From a virus: a stretch of 44,641 nt of DNA. How positions within the stretch are numbered: the stretch's first letter is position 1; the number at the start of each line of letters is the position of its first letter. Below, one piece after another: positions 8,682-15,760 of the stretch. The notes below the pieces were generated by a model. It worked only from the letters and a program-made list of their open reading frames with translations. It was not told where the DNA came from and ran no database searches. The position numbers were made by a program, and so were the translations under genes. The stretch lies in IMG/VR virus record IMGVR_UViG_3300028031_000001, positions 64,001 to 108,641 of that record. One strand, 5' to 3'.

Positions 8682-10348
8682 CTTTCGCCTTGCCCGCCGT
8701 TCAAGACTTATGCAATTTAACCAGAAGCTCTGGGGATTCTAAATGGCTTGCTGATATTAATGCCCCAAGCAACACCGGCACAAAGTCTGCCGGAAGCTTG
8801 CCTATAACTGGCGTAGCTACTGAATTTGATAATAATACAAACGCCTCTGTAAAAGGATACGCTAAAGAGTTTGAAAACGGTCAATCGCCCGTATATGATG
8901 TTTCTAGCGATACCAAGGTTATGTTGTGGCATAGTCAATTTAACGCTCCTAATAGGATACAAGTCGATACAGTCGCTGCTGGTGGGGTAAGATTGCGCAT
9001 TTATTCCGGCACTGGTGCCCCTCCTGCCAACTATAGGGAATTCTATTTGGGTGGTAGGGATACCCCGTGGGCTGAGTGTATAAAAGGCCAATATCCTTTA
9101 ATAATTGATTTGAATGATTCGTCGCACGATGCTAGTTCTGGTACGTTTGATAATACATCAGTTACTAGTTTTGCATATTTAACTGCTAGACTAAATATGG
9201 CGGGTTCCAGCACTAATTGGAATTATCAAGGCAAACTATACGTTTTAGATACTATAAAAACATCATCCAGTACTCCGACATTTACTGGGGCATCGGAATT
9301 TCAAGATGCGGTTGATCTAATTCAGGGGTTTGATTATACCGATAAATTGGGTAATTGGATACGCAAGATAGGGGATGTTATATTTATAGATATGGGTTTT
9401 CGCGTTGGAGATAACTCTATCGAAACAGATTTCAACGATAACGGCCTTACTATTATTAGTCCGGTATCTAATGATGTAAATGACCCTAGAGTTAGAGTAA
9501 CTACTCAAGCATTTCGCACCTACTTGAATTTAAGAAATAACGTAGCGGATACTGCAATATTTAGCGGCACATGGATTTGGCAAACTAGAGCGCATTTTGA
9601 TTGGAATCAAAACAATTCTGCCGTAGTAACTTTTAACAGCCCAACTTTCAAGGGTATGGGAACTTTTACATTGGGTTCATCTATCACCGGCCCAGCAACT
9701 TTTGATGACGTAAATTCTGTCATATTCGCAGACACTGGGATAAATATAGATGGGTCATTATTTAAAAATCAAAATGGAAATTATGGGCTAGAAATAACGG
9801 CAGGGGCTATGGATATTACAAATATGCGGTTTGAGAGTTATGCGTCTGCGCACGCGATTCTTATAGATACAGCAGGTACTTACAACTTTGATAACGTTTT
9901 GTTTGATCAATCCGGAACTAACGATATCGAAACGACACACGCTACTGGTACAGTAACGATCAACATTTCAAACGGAGGCACAGTACCCTTGGTTACGGAG
10001 ACCGGAGCGGGGACTGTTGTTATAAATAACAATATAACCATATCCGTAAAAGCAACCGACACATCAGGAACAAATATAGAAAATGCCAGAGTTAGAATTG
10101 TTGCGAATGAAACGGTCGGAACGATAACAACGGGTGATGTTATTTTAACGGGCTTAACTAACGCATCCGGTTTATTAGAAACCACGACATTTAATTACGA
10201 AGGTGCGTTTGATCCTTCAGGTCTTGATTGCTTGCTTACGGTAAGACAGGGGTCGGTTTCTCCATACAAAAAATCTATTGAGAAAAAAGCTATAATAATT
10301 ATATCTACAGGATTCAATACAACAGAGGCGATGATATCAGATGAGTAA
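8678..10348 (+). CDS. Virion beta protein, longer copy of a tandem pair
   Basis: A 556-residue protein. The first 360 residues match the preceding gene in order and spacing. After GSSITGPATFDD it continues with a beta-helix-like stretch (ITNMRFESYASAHAI, YNFDNVLFDQSGTND), then a C-terminal domain around residues 450-556 (ISVKATDTSGTNIENARVRI, LTNASGLLETTTFNYEG) resembling the carboxypeptidase-regulatory/Ig-like modules used on phage surfaces. The stop overlaps the ATG of the coiled-coil gene that follows. The order suggests that the two paralogues arose by gene duplication and that this copy carries the extra outer domains. Confidence 0.6.
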   Translation: MTFALPAVQDLCNLTRSSGDSKWLADINAPSNTGTKSAGSLPITGVATEFDNNTNASVKGYAKEFENGQSPVYDVSSDTKVMLWHSQFNAPNRIQVDTVAAGGVRLRIYSGTGAPPANYREFYLGGRDTPWAECIKGQYPLIIDLNDSSHDASSGTFDNTSVTSFAYLTARLNMAGSSTNWNYQGKLYVLDTIKTSSSTPTFTGASEFQDAVDLIQGFDYTDKLGNWIRKIGDVIFIDMGFRVGDNSIETDFNDNGLTIISPVSNDVNDPRVRVTTQAFRTYLNLRNNVADTAIFSGTWIWQTRAHFDWNQNNSAVVTFNSPTFKGMGTFTLGSSITGPATFDDVNSVIFADTGINIDGSLFKNQNGNYGLEITAGAMDITNMRFESYASAHAILIDTAGTYNFDNVLFDQSGTNDIETTHATGTVTINISNGGTVPLVTETGAGTVVINNNITISVKATDTSGTNIENARVRIVANETVGTITTGDVILTGLTNASGLLETTTFNYEGAFDPSGLDCLLTVRQGSVSPYKKSIEKKAIIIISTGFNTTEAMISDE

Positions 10349-10616
10349 AGAAATGGATGAATTAAAAAAGTTAGAATTATCTTTGGGCGAAAGAATGAAA
10401 AAGATAGAAGAGGTTAGAGATTCTGGCGCAATTGTAAAAAACGCAGAAGCTATGAAAGAAACAATACAGCATTGGAATAAATTATATCTTGATTTGGATA
10501 CCCGCATAACCGCTATAGATAATAACATTACTGTGTTTATGCAAACCGTAAAAGATATACAAGATAATAACACTCTAGCCCTGCAACAATTAAGGGGAAC
10601 TGGCCCTACCGCGTAA
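10341..10616 (+). CDS. Small coiled-coil protein
   Basis: A 91-residue, strongly charged protein that begins MSKEMDELKKLELSLGERMK and is predicted almost wholly helical with heptad-like spacing of hydrophobics (MKKIEEVRDSG, LYLDLDTRITAIDNNITVFM, VKDIQDNNTLALQQL). There is no signal or membrane segment. It overlaps the stop of the preceding gene and ends in a TAATG overlap with the next. A scaffold-like, trimerising or chaperone part for the neighbouring virion proteins is possible, but nothing in the sequence proves it. Confidence 0.6.
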   Translation: MSKEMDELKKLELSLGERMKKIEEVRDSGAIVKNAEAMKETIQHWNKLYLDLDTRITAIDNNITVFMQTVKDIQDNNTLALQQLRGTGPTA

Positions 10617-11179
10617 TGACGATAAGTATCAACCCATCCACATTTGTTATAACCGTACCAAAGGCAGATTTAACCTTGGTCTCGGGAACTTTGTATGAGC
10701 ACGATACAGAGGCATTTAGGTTACAGCTTATAAGTTGGGAACAAAGTGAAACTGGTATGAATTTTTTGCGAACTCACATCCACAATACCGTAGTATCTGT
10801 GGCTGGATTAACTTTGGCTAGAGTGATACAAATTATAGCCCCATATTCCGTTAAATATGAAGATGGAATATACTCGGTTAGATTGGCCGGTTCGAACAAT
10901 AACATATTTGATGTGGAGAGCGGAATACTTGTGCAAAATTCTGTACAAGTTATACCAAATAACTCTGCCGGACTACAGGTTGTTTCTGTTGGCTCTGGGC
11001 TGTCACAATCCCAATCGGACGAATTAACATTAGTTAAAGAACTTATGGAGTCTGATCAGGTATTCGATAACACATCTGGGCTGCTACATTATTACCGAAA
11101 AGGAACATTGGTAGATTTAATACCGCCTAAGATTGTATCTGGCTCGAAAGTGGGTCAAGATTCGTCGTTGGAGGAATAG
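10616..11179 (+). CDS. Conserved phage virion protein of unknown function
   Basis: A 187-residue protein with segments (INPSTFVITVPKADLTLVSG, THIHNTVVSVAGLTLAR, YSVRLAGSNNNIFDVESGIL, NSVQVIPNNSAG) that I recall from a widespread siphovirus structural family with no assigned role. The N-terminal 130 residues look all-beta; the C-terminal 55 are helical and end with charged SGSKVGQDSSLEE. Its start is coupled to the previous stop, and the following ATG comes right after its stop. In other phages such proteins lie near the tail or fiber genes. Confidence 0.6.
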   Translation: MTISINPSTFVITVPKADLTLVSGTLYEHDTEAFRLQLISWEQSETGMNFLRTHIHNTVVSVAGLTLARVIQIIAPYSVKYEDGIYSVRLAGSNNNIFDVESGILVQNSVQVIPNNSAGLQVVSVGSGLSQSQSDELTLVKELMESDQVFDNTSGLLHYYRKGTLVDLIPPKIVSGSKVGQDSSLEE

Positions 11180-11419
11180 ATGTTATTAGCGGGATACCTA
11201 CTGTTGTCGGGAGATGGGGCCGGGCTATCACCAATAACCTATATTCAGGGTGGAGTTGATATTGCCTTAGAGTCGCAAGAACCATCTTCTGTATTAACGC
11301 AAATTGAGTACTCTCTATCAACTAGCGAATTCAACATCGAACAAGCGAATGAAACCATTGAGGTATTAATCGATACAGAGGTTTCAAAATTAGACATATC
11401 GATTGATGAGGAAAATTAA
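11180..11419 (+). CDS. Short hydrophobic-start protein, unknown
   Basis: A 79-residue protein that starts immediately after the previous TAG. The first 14 residues (MLLAGYLLLSGDGA) are hydrophobic but too short for a membrane span and lack a clear signal cleavage site. The rest is acidic (VDIALESQEPSSVLTQIEYS, IEQANETIEVLIDTEVSK). Its stop directly precedes the next ATG. It is kept as a gene because it fills the space in perfect register with its neighbours; no function is proposed. Confidence 0.5.
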   Translation: MLLAGYLLLSGDGAGLSPITYIQGGVDIALESQEPSSVLTQIEYSLSTSEFNIEQANETIEVLIDTEVSKLDISIDEEN

Positions 11420-12223
11420 ATGACCGAATTTATAGTTAAACAAGGCGATACAAGCGCAACAATTAATGTTGGCTCTTCGTCTATGATAAGTACAACTGGA
11501 TGGACTTGCACGTTAAGAGTTTTGGATGATACCGGCACAGCTTTGATAAATAGAGTTGTGGCGGACATTAGTCCGTCTAAAGATAAATTTTTAGTATCCC
11601 TAACCCCAACAGAAACTGGGGCATTGGCTGTAGAAACTTACAGAATGATTATCGAATTAACTAATGCCGCACTAACACCTCCATTTAATTTAGAAGATCA
11701 ACATATTTTGGTTATAAACCCCCAAATGGAAATCGGGGATTTGACTGGGCTAATACAACTAACCAAAGGCTCAAATAGCTTTGCGGATTTGGAGACTCTT
11801 ATTTTGAAGCTGTCACAAATGCCCGCGTTAAGTGCGGCCCAATCAGCAGATAGAAATCAATTAAAGGGTGCGCTAATTTCTGCTTACGAAAACATAGGTT
11901 TAGTAACTACAAACTTTGAAGTTTTTGACGCAACGTTGGCAACTTATAAAACCAGCACGAGAGACTTTACCTTGATAGACATAGATGCACTAACTGCCGT
12001 AAAACAAGCCGCTTTAATTAGGGCTCAGCTAGTTGAAGGAAATTCTATATTGGGTGGAAATCCCATAGAGGATAGGAGGCGAGAAGGTATGATGTCTGAC
12101 AGAATAGGTGATTCAACAAGTTTTTTTAGAACCAGTTTACCGCTTGAAATGCCTGTGTATAGAGATACCGCAATGGCGCTAAAGGGTTATATAATTTGGA
12201 CTAAACAGATCGGTAGGGTTTAA
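11420..12223 (+). CDS. Baseplate/upper-fiber-like protein with Ig-like N-terminus
   Basis: A 267-residue protein. Residues 1-105 form an Ig-like domain (EFIVKQGDTSATINVGSSSM, GWTCTLRVLDDTGTALI, YRMIIELTNAAL) similar in style to the N-terminal domains of phage baseplate-upper proteins and to the 105-residue protein at 5138. Residues 110-230 are helical (SFADLETLILKLSQMPALSA, LIDIDALTAVKQAALIRAQL). The C-terminus carries a basic stretch (GNPIEDRRREGMM) and a final hydrophobic segment. Virion attachment or multimerisation is inferred from the fold. The gene abuts both neighbours. Confidence 0.5.
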   Translation: MTEFIVKQGDTSATINVGSSSMISTTGWTCTLRVLDDTGTALINRVVADISPSKDKFLVSLTPTETGALAVETYRMIIELTNAALTPPFNLEDQHILVINPQMEIGDLTGLIQLTKGSNSFADLETLILKLSQMPALSAAQSADRNQLKGALISAYENIGLVTTNFEVFDATLATYKTSTRDFTLIDIDALTAVKQAALIRAQLVEGNSILGGNPIEDRRREGMMSDRIGDSTSFFRTSLPLEMPVYRDTAMALKGYIIWTKQIGRV

Positions 12224-12958
12224 ATGGAAATATCTAAGGATTTTGAAACTCAAATAATAGAGTCATTAGCGGTATACTCATGCTTTAAGAGGTCTATATT
12301 TGAAGAATTTACAAGCTTCCTGATGTCCAAAAATGCCTCTAGCTATAAAGGCTCTAAGGTTCTAGGTGATATATTAGAAAAGCAGTTGAAAAGATACTCT
12401 AAAAAATTGTCCAAGAGAATGCTAGACAATAAAGAGTTTTCCTATACAGCAATTTTAAAGTCAGCCCTTACTGGGGTTAAAGAAAACCCATTCACAGATA
12501 AAGAGTTGGACGCGGTGGAGAATTTTTCAGAACTTATAATAGGTGATGCAGAAATAGCCATTAATAATCAAATGAATGCGGATGTCAGACGCCTTAAAGC
12601 TTGCTTCTCTAGGTTTCACCTGAAGGTTAGTATGAATACAGGCCATTCAATGAGCCATGAGGCCGCTGTGAGGCTAGAAAGGTCTAAAGTAATACCATCG
12701 GTAGAGTCTTACTGCAAATCCGCTGTAGGCTTCCATACAGATTCTGAATTATACGTACAGAGGCGACTCAGATCGGCCTTCTATAAAACCTTCAACACAT
12801 CTATGACTTACTTTCTGACAAAAATTGGGGATGATAGAGCTAGAATAGAAAGTCCAAGGATGTCAAACAATACTTCGTTTAGATTAGAAGAGTATGAGGA
12901 TATTGAAAATAAGTTTTTTCACCTGAATTCTGTAGCGATAGTACTGCCTATGGCCTAG
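12224..12958 (+). CDS. Unknown helical protein before the connector genes
   Basis: A 244-residue protein, lysine-rich and predicted mainly helical (ESLAVYSCFKRSIFEEFTSF, VLGDILEKQLKRYSKKLSKR), with a His/Ser-rich centre (FHLKVSMNTGHSMSHEAA). It lacks signal peptide, membrane spans and recognisable domains. It ends 28 bases before the head-tail stopper gene, at one of the few promoter-bearing gaps, so it closes the accessory block. A cytoplasmic assembly factor or a minor capsid component are both possible. Confidence 0.5.
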   Translation: MEISKDFETQIIESLAVYSCFKRSIFEEFTSFLMSKNASSYKGSKVLGDILEKQLKRYSKKLSKRMLDNKEFSYTAILKSALTGVKENPFTDKELDAVENFSELIIGDAEIAINNQMNADVRRLKACFSRFHLKVSMNTGHSMSHEAAVRLERSKVIPSVESYCKSAVGFHTDSELYVQRRLRSAFYKTFNTSMTYFLTKIGDDRARIESPRMSNNTSFRLEEYEDIENKFFHLNSVAIVLPMA

Positions 12959-12986
12959 TGACTAATGCTTAAAAAAATGTTACAAT
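12958..12986 (+). promoter_or_regulatory. Promoter directly abutting the stopper gene
   Basis: GTGACT at 12958-12963 (4 of 6 to TTGACA) is 17 bases from TACAAT at 12981-12986, which has an upstream TG (extended -10). The -10 box touches the first ATG at 12987. Initiation 7 bases past the box would begin at the second in-frame ATG at 12993. Confidence 0.55.
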
Positions 12987-13352
12987 ATGGCAATGCTGCG
13001 TACAACAACATTCAGACCTCATTTGCAGGTTGATTTGTTCCGAGTATCAGGGTTCAACTCCGACGGAAGCTCCGCCACAACAGAATCTACCAAAGTTGGT
13101 ATATCAATCGTGACTTTGGATGCGAAATCGCAGAAGACTCCCTTAAGGTTAGGGCAGTCAGGGTCTGTATCTAGAGCGGAAGAATTGATCTACGATGGGA
13201 GGGTATTAATTCACCCCAAACACGATATTACTCACGGTGATGTTTTGGAAATTTTTGGGCTCCAATATAAAATAGAATCTATTTTTCCTAGATACGAAAT
13301 CTCTGGGTTGTTAAATCACAACCAAGTGGAGCTAAACAGATGGGTAAATTAA
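12987..13352 (+). CDS. Head-tail joining (stopper-like) protein
   Basis: A 121-residue protein in the standard place for the head-completion/stopper protein: directly before HK97-gp10-like and tail-terminator genes. The sequence is a small beta barrel type: a strongly beta centre (GISIVTLDAKSQKTPLRL, ELIYDGRVLIHPKHDITHGD) and a terminal DVLEIFGLQYKIESIFPRYE, as in SPP1 gp16 or HK97 stopper-like proteins. The next ATG lies within its last codons. Start choice is uncertain: ATG at 12987 and 12993 are in frame, neither has a Shine-Dalgarno site, and a promoter -10 lies immediately upstream. The family call rests on length, fold pattern and synteny. Confidence 0.6.
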   Translation: MAMLRTTTFRPHLQVDLFRVSGFNSDGSSATTESTKVGISIVTLDAKSQKTPLRLGQSGSVSRAEELIYDGRVLIHPKHDITHGDVLEIFGLQYKIESIFPRYEISGLLNHNQVELNRWVN

Positions 13353-13780
13353 TAGAAGTTTTTGGAATATCCAAAACAATGAGACGCCTTGTTCGTGTAG
13401 AAAAAAAAACAAATAGAAGAGCTTTAGCGGCAGTTCGAAGAAACGCAAAACTGATACAAAAGCGGGCTATAGAGTACGCACCTGTAGATGAGGGGTTTCT
13501 GGAAGACGCCATCCGTATAGGAGAAGTTAGGGGCGGAAAAAACAGATTTGAATTTTTGATAGGTGTGGATACAAACAAACTCGGGCCGTCGTATACCCAG
13601 CGTGGGTTTAGATATGACATAGCTATGCATGAAGGTTCTTACAGGCTTGGTATAAAGTCAGCAGAAAAAGAAGCGTTTTCTGGAAAAAATGTAGGGCCGG
13701 GGTATTTATCAAGAGCTTTTAAAGATTACGAAAAGAAAGTTATAAAAGATGTTGAGGAAGCTTTAAGAGGTAGTTTTTAA
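13340..13780 (+). CDS. HK97 gp10-like tail component
   Basis: A 146-residue basic protein of the HK97-gp10 family, the tail or connector completion protein found between stopper and tail terminator. Family marks are the N-terminal basic helix (KTMRRLVRVEKKTNRRALAA), LIQKRAIEYAPVDEGFLEDA (the usual A-P-V-D-x-G-x-L motif) and the C-terminal GPGYLSRAFKDYEKKVIKDV (x-x-P-x-L-x-x-A-x). Length is typical. The ATG lies 13 bases inside the end of the previous gene, and the stop overlaps the next start as TAATG. The protein likely acts at the head-tail interface during tail maturation. Confidence 0.8.
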   Translation: MGKLIEVFGISKTMRRLVRVEKKTNRRALAAVRRNAKLIQKRAIEYAPVDEGFLEDAIRIGEVRGGKNRFEFLIGVDTNKLGPSYTQRGFRYDIAMHEGSYRLGIKSAEKEAFSGKNVGPGYLSRAFKDYEKKVIKDVEEALRGSF

Positions 13781-14154
13781 TGGATTTAGAACCGCTTATA
13801 GATTACTTAGAAAGAGAAAATTTAGGAACACCGGGGGTTGATTTGTTTCGTCATTTCATGCCTTCAGAAGTAGAAGAAGGAATCCTTGTAACCGTCCGAA
13901 CAGCTATCAATATAGATAGATATTTGGGGTATTGCGAAGGAGACTTCCAAGTTATTGCGCGAGGTAAAGATTACGATCAACCTCGCTTGTTTATGGTAGA
14001 AGTTATGAAAGCGTTTAACCAACAAGGTCTGACCTTGGGGGACATGTACTTCCATTATATCTTACCAAAGCACGAACCACTGTTATTTCCCAAAGCCGAG
14101 AGTGATCTCAAAGAGGTTTCGGTAAATTTCGAATTTAAATTTAGTCTCGTCTAA
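13780..14154 (+). CDS. Tail terminator protein
   Basis: A 124-residue protein sitting just before the tail tube gene, as lambda gpU does. Length and strand pattern (VDLFRHFMPSEVEEGILVTV, GDFQVIARGKDYDQPRLFMV, LKEVSVNFEFKFSLV) fit the tail-terminator family, which caps the growing tail tube and joins it to the head. The motif with Y-x-x-P (DYDQPRLFM) and the closing beta strand are typical. The call is from synteny and fold pattern. The stop codon is part of the perfect hairpin that precedes the tube gene. Confidence 0.65.
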   Translation: MDLEPLIDYLERENLGTPGVDLFRHFMPSEVEEGILVTVRTAINIDRYLGYCEGDFQVIARGKDYDQPRLFMVEVMKAFNQQGLTLGDMYFHYILPKHEPLLFPKAESDLKEVSVNFEFKFSLV

Positions 14155-14165
14155 TTATTAGACGA
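14147..14165 (+). promoter_or_regulatory. Perfect RNA hairpin before the tail tube gene
   Basis: TCGTCTAA at 14147-14154 pairs perfectly with TTAGACGA at 14158-14165 around a 3-base loop. The left arm contains the stop codon of the tail terminator. The Shine-Dalgarno AAGGAG (14167-14172) follows one base later, 6 bases before the ATG. The hairpin may protect or separately set translation of a major protein. Confidence 0.6.
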
Positions 14166-14178
14166 AAAGGAGAATAGA

Positions 14179-15051
14179 ATGTCTTTTCAATTATCCCCTA
14201 ATACGCAGAACATCCGCCTTGGAACCTGCTCAATTAGATACAAAGGTGTAGACCTTGGATACACAATGGGTGGAGTAGAAGTAGAAGTTACAACTACTAC
14301 ACACGAAACAAAAATTGATCAATTTGGTGACGTTGTAGCTAACGAGTTTATCCAAGGTCGTAACATCATGGTTTCAGCACCTTTAGCGGAAACAACGCTT
14401 GACAATATGATCAAGTTGATGCCGGGTGCGGCTTTTGTCGCTGAAGGCGGTGGGCAATCTACAGGTACGATTACCGTAGCAGCAAACCCAGCCGATGCAG
14501 AAACTGTTACAGTTAATGGTCAAGCTATTACTTTCAAAACAACCGGCGCTATCGCTTTCAATAGTGAAGTTAATATCGGCGCTGATACAACCATAACAGC
14601 TTCGAATCTAGCAACTTTGATTAACCTTGGATCGGATAACGACTTTGGTAACTTAGGTGCTGTATCCGCAATCAATGTGGTTACAATTACATACGCCCTA
14701 TACAGCGCTGCCGGAAACTCTGTCGGCCTTATAGATGGAACGACTGGAGATTTGACACTCTCAGGAGCAACGTTAACTGGTGGTTCTGCACCCACAAAGC
14801 AACGCGTAGAAGTATCTACCGGTGTTGGTGTGTCTCTACTTGACATCGCTGGAGAACTTACTCTTCACCCAATTGCTAATGCAGCGAATGATTTGACGGA
14901 AGACTTGGTAATCCCAAGAGCCGCAACTCCGGGTGGGATGAGCTTTTCTTACAAATTCGACGAAGAACGAGTATTCAACGCCGAGTTTAAAGGATACCCA
15001 GATGCCGCAGGCGTAATCTTTATTTACGGCGATAAGACAGCAACAGCGTAA
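14179..15051 (+). CDS. Major tail tube protein with inserted beta domain
   Basis: A 290-residue tail tube protein (lambda gpV role). Residues 1-95 have the usual tube start (IRLGTCSIRYKGVDLGYTMG, VEVEVTTTTHETKIDQFGD, IMVSAPLAETTLDNMIKLMP). The C-terminal block (LTLHPIANAA, DLVIPRAATPGGMSFSYKFD, NAEFKGYPDAAGVIF) completes the fold. About residues 97-205 are an extra module (TITVAANPADAETVTVNG, ITFKTTGAIAF) of a kind I recall from other phage proteins, probably exposed on the tail surface. The gene has the best ribosome site in the region and is bracketed by two hairpins, consistent with very high expression. Polymerises into the tail tube around the tape measure. Confidence 0.8.
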   Translation: MSFQLSPNTQNIRLGTCSIRYKGVDLGYTMGGVEVEVTTTTHETKIDQFGDVVANEFIQGRNIMVSAPLAETTLDNMIKLMPGAAFVAEGGGQSTGTITVAANPADAETVTVNGQAITFKTTGAIAFNSEVNIGADTTITASNLATLINLGSDNDFGNLGAVSAINVVTITYALYSAAGNSVGLIDGTTGDLTLSGATLTGGSAPTKQRVEVSTGVGVSLLDIAGELTLHPIANAANDLTEDLVIPRAATPGGMSFSYKFDEERVFNAEFKGYPDAAGVIFIYGDKTATA

Positions 15052-15074
15052 GCTGATTAATAAGATTTAAATCC

Positions 15075-15096
15075 GGGCGGCCCTTCGGGGCCACCC
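15075..15096 (+). terminator. GC-rich UUCG hairpin after the tail tube gene
   Basis: GGGCGGCCC (15075-15083) and GGGCCACCC (15088-15096) form a 9-bp stem with one C-A mismatch, closed by C(TTCG)G, a very stable tetraloop. There is no T-run after it, so it may be an attenuator or mRNA-stabilising structure rather than a full terminator. Its GC content stands out from the AT-rich surroundings. Confidence 0.5.
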
Positions 15097-15119
15097 ACTT
15101 ATGTAACTGAGGAAATATA

Positions 15120-15452
15120 ATGGAATTGTTAAATCTAGATGACCTAGTAAAAGTTGGTCGGGAAGTTGTTCTTTCAGGTGAAACCTACAAAGTTGTAGAT
15201 CAAACTGTTGGAGATATGGTTGATGCATTAAGGTTGGCAAAAAAAGTAGAGAAAAATCAGGATGACCCAGAGGTTATACTAGGTTCTCTTCTTTCGACTG
15301 CCCAGCGTTTAATACCTGCCTGCCCGAAAGACGTTTTAAATAAGATGGTCGCTAGACAGTTATCGGCTTTGATTGAATTCGCTTCCGCTTCTGACGAAGA
15401 AGTTATAGAAAGCGCCGAGGTCGAAGTGGTAGATGGTGACGAGGGAAAGTAG
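15120..15452 (+). CDS. Tail assembly chaperone G
   Basis: A 110-residue protein in the lambda gpG position between tail tube and tape measure. It starts with MELLNLDDLVKVGREVVLSG and a beta strand (YKVVDQTV), then continues as helices (DMVDALRLAKKV, DPEVILGSLLSTAQRLIP), with an acidic tail (ESAEVEVVDGDEGK). It binds the tape measure during tail assembly and is not in the mature virion in the lambda paradigm. The frame ends at TAG 15450-15452, immediately past a slippery GGGAAAG, so a fraction of ribosomes should continue into the T frame. Confidence 0.8.
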   Translation: MELLNLDDLVKVGREVVLSGETYKVVDQTVGDMVDALRLAKKVEKNQDDPEVILGSLLSTAQRLIPACPKDVLNKMVARQLSALIEFASASDEEVIESAEVEVVDGDEGK

Positions 15453-15760
15453 GAACCGTAGAGGCGATTGATTTCGTCTGGGTTTTTTCTAAATTCTGTC
15501 GCTTCTACGGATTTACCGATGCTGATGTTTGGGGTATGCCTACGCGCCGATTTTGGGCTATGGAAAACCAAATTCAAAGAATACAGGCTGGCGATGACTT
15601 AAGAATGGTTAACGTTGGTATTGCAGCAGCAAGTGATGAAGCCCGCAAAGAAATTACGGAGCGACTGAGCTTAGAAATCGGTGAACCGTTTAAAATGAAA
15701 CGCGAAAAAATAGTTAAACCAGAAGCTAGTGCCGCAGCACGCATGAACGCGCTGATCTAA
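15120..15760 (+). CDS. Tail assembly chaperone GT (-1 frameshift product)
   Basis: A -1 slip on GGGAAAG at 15443-15449 joins the 110 G codons to a second open frame from 15449 to the TAA at 15758-15760, giving about 213 residues. The T part adds 103 residues: VGTVEAIDFVWVFSKFCRFYGFTD, then WGMPTRRFWAMENQIQRI, and RKEITERLSLEIGEPFKMKR. Upstream of the slip the T frame is closed by TGA at 15437-15439, so only a shift between 15440 and 15449 can work. In lambda, GT recruits the tail tube protein to the tape measure complex, and the G:GT ratio matters. The T frame stop overlaps the tape measure ATG (TAATG). Confidence 0.85.
15443..15510 (+). promoter_or_regulatory. -1 ribosomal frameshift signal with downstream stem
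   Basis: The slippery heptamer GGGAAAG (15443-15449) is in the proper phase (G GGA AAG). Six bases later, CCGTAGAGGCG (15456-15466) pairs with CGCTTCTACGG (15500-15510), an 11-bp stem with one G-U pair and a 33-base loop. Lambda uses the same heptamer; the long stem at ribosome-pausing distance is the typical stimulator of -1 shifts elsewhere. Confidence 0.85.

Larger units (their letters stand above)
7527..10348 (+). repeat. Tandem gene duplication (two paralogous virion genes)
   Basis: Genes 7527-8681 and 8678-10348 are diverged direct copies. A 23-base run at 8343-8365 recurs exactly at 9470-9492, and the protein landmarks keep the same order. The offset between the exact runs (1127 bases) is close to the offset between the starts (1151 bases). 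Confidence 0.8.
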
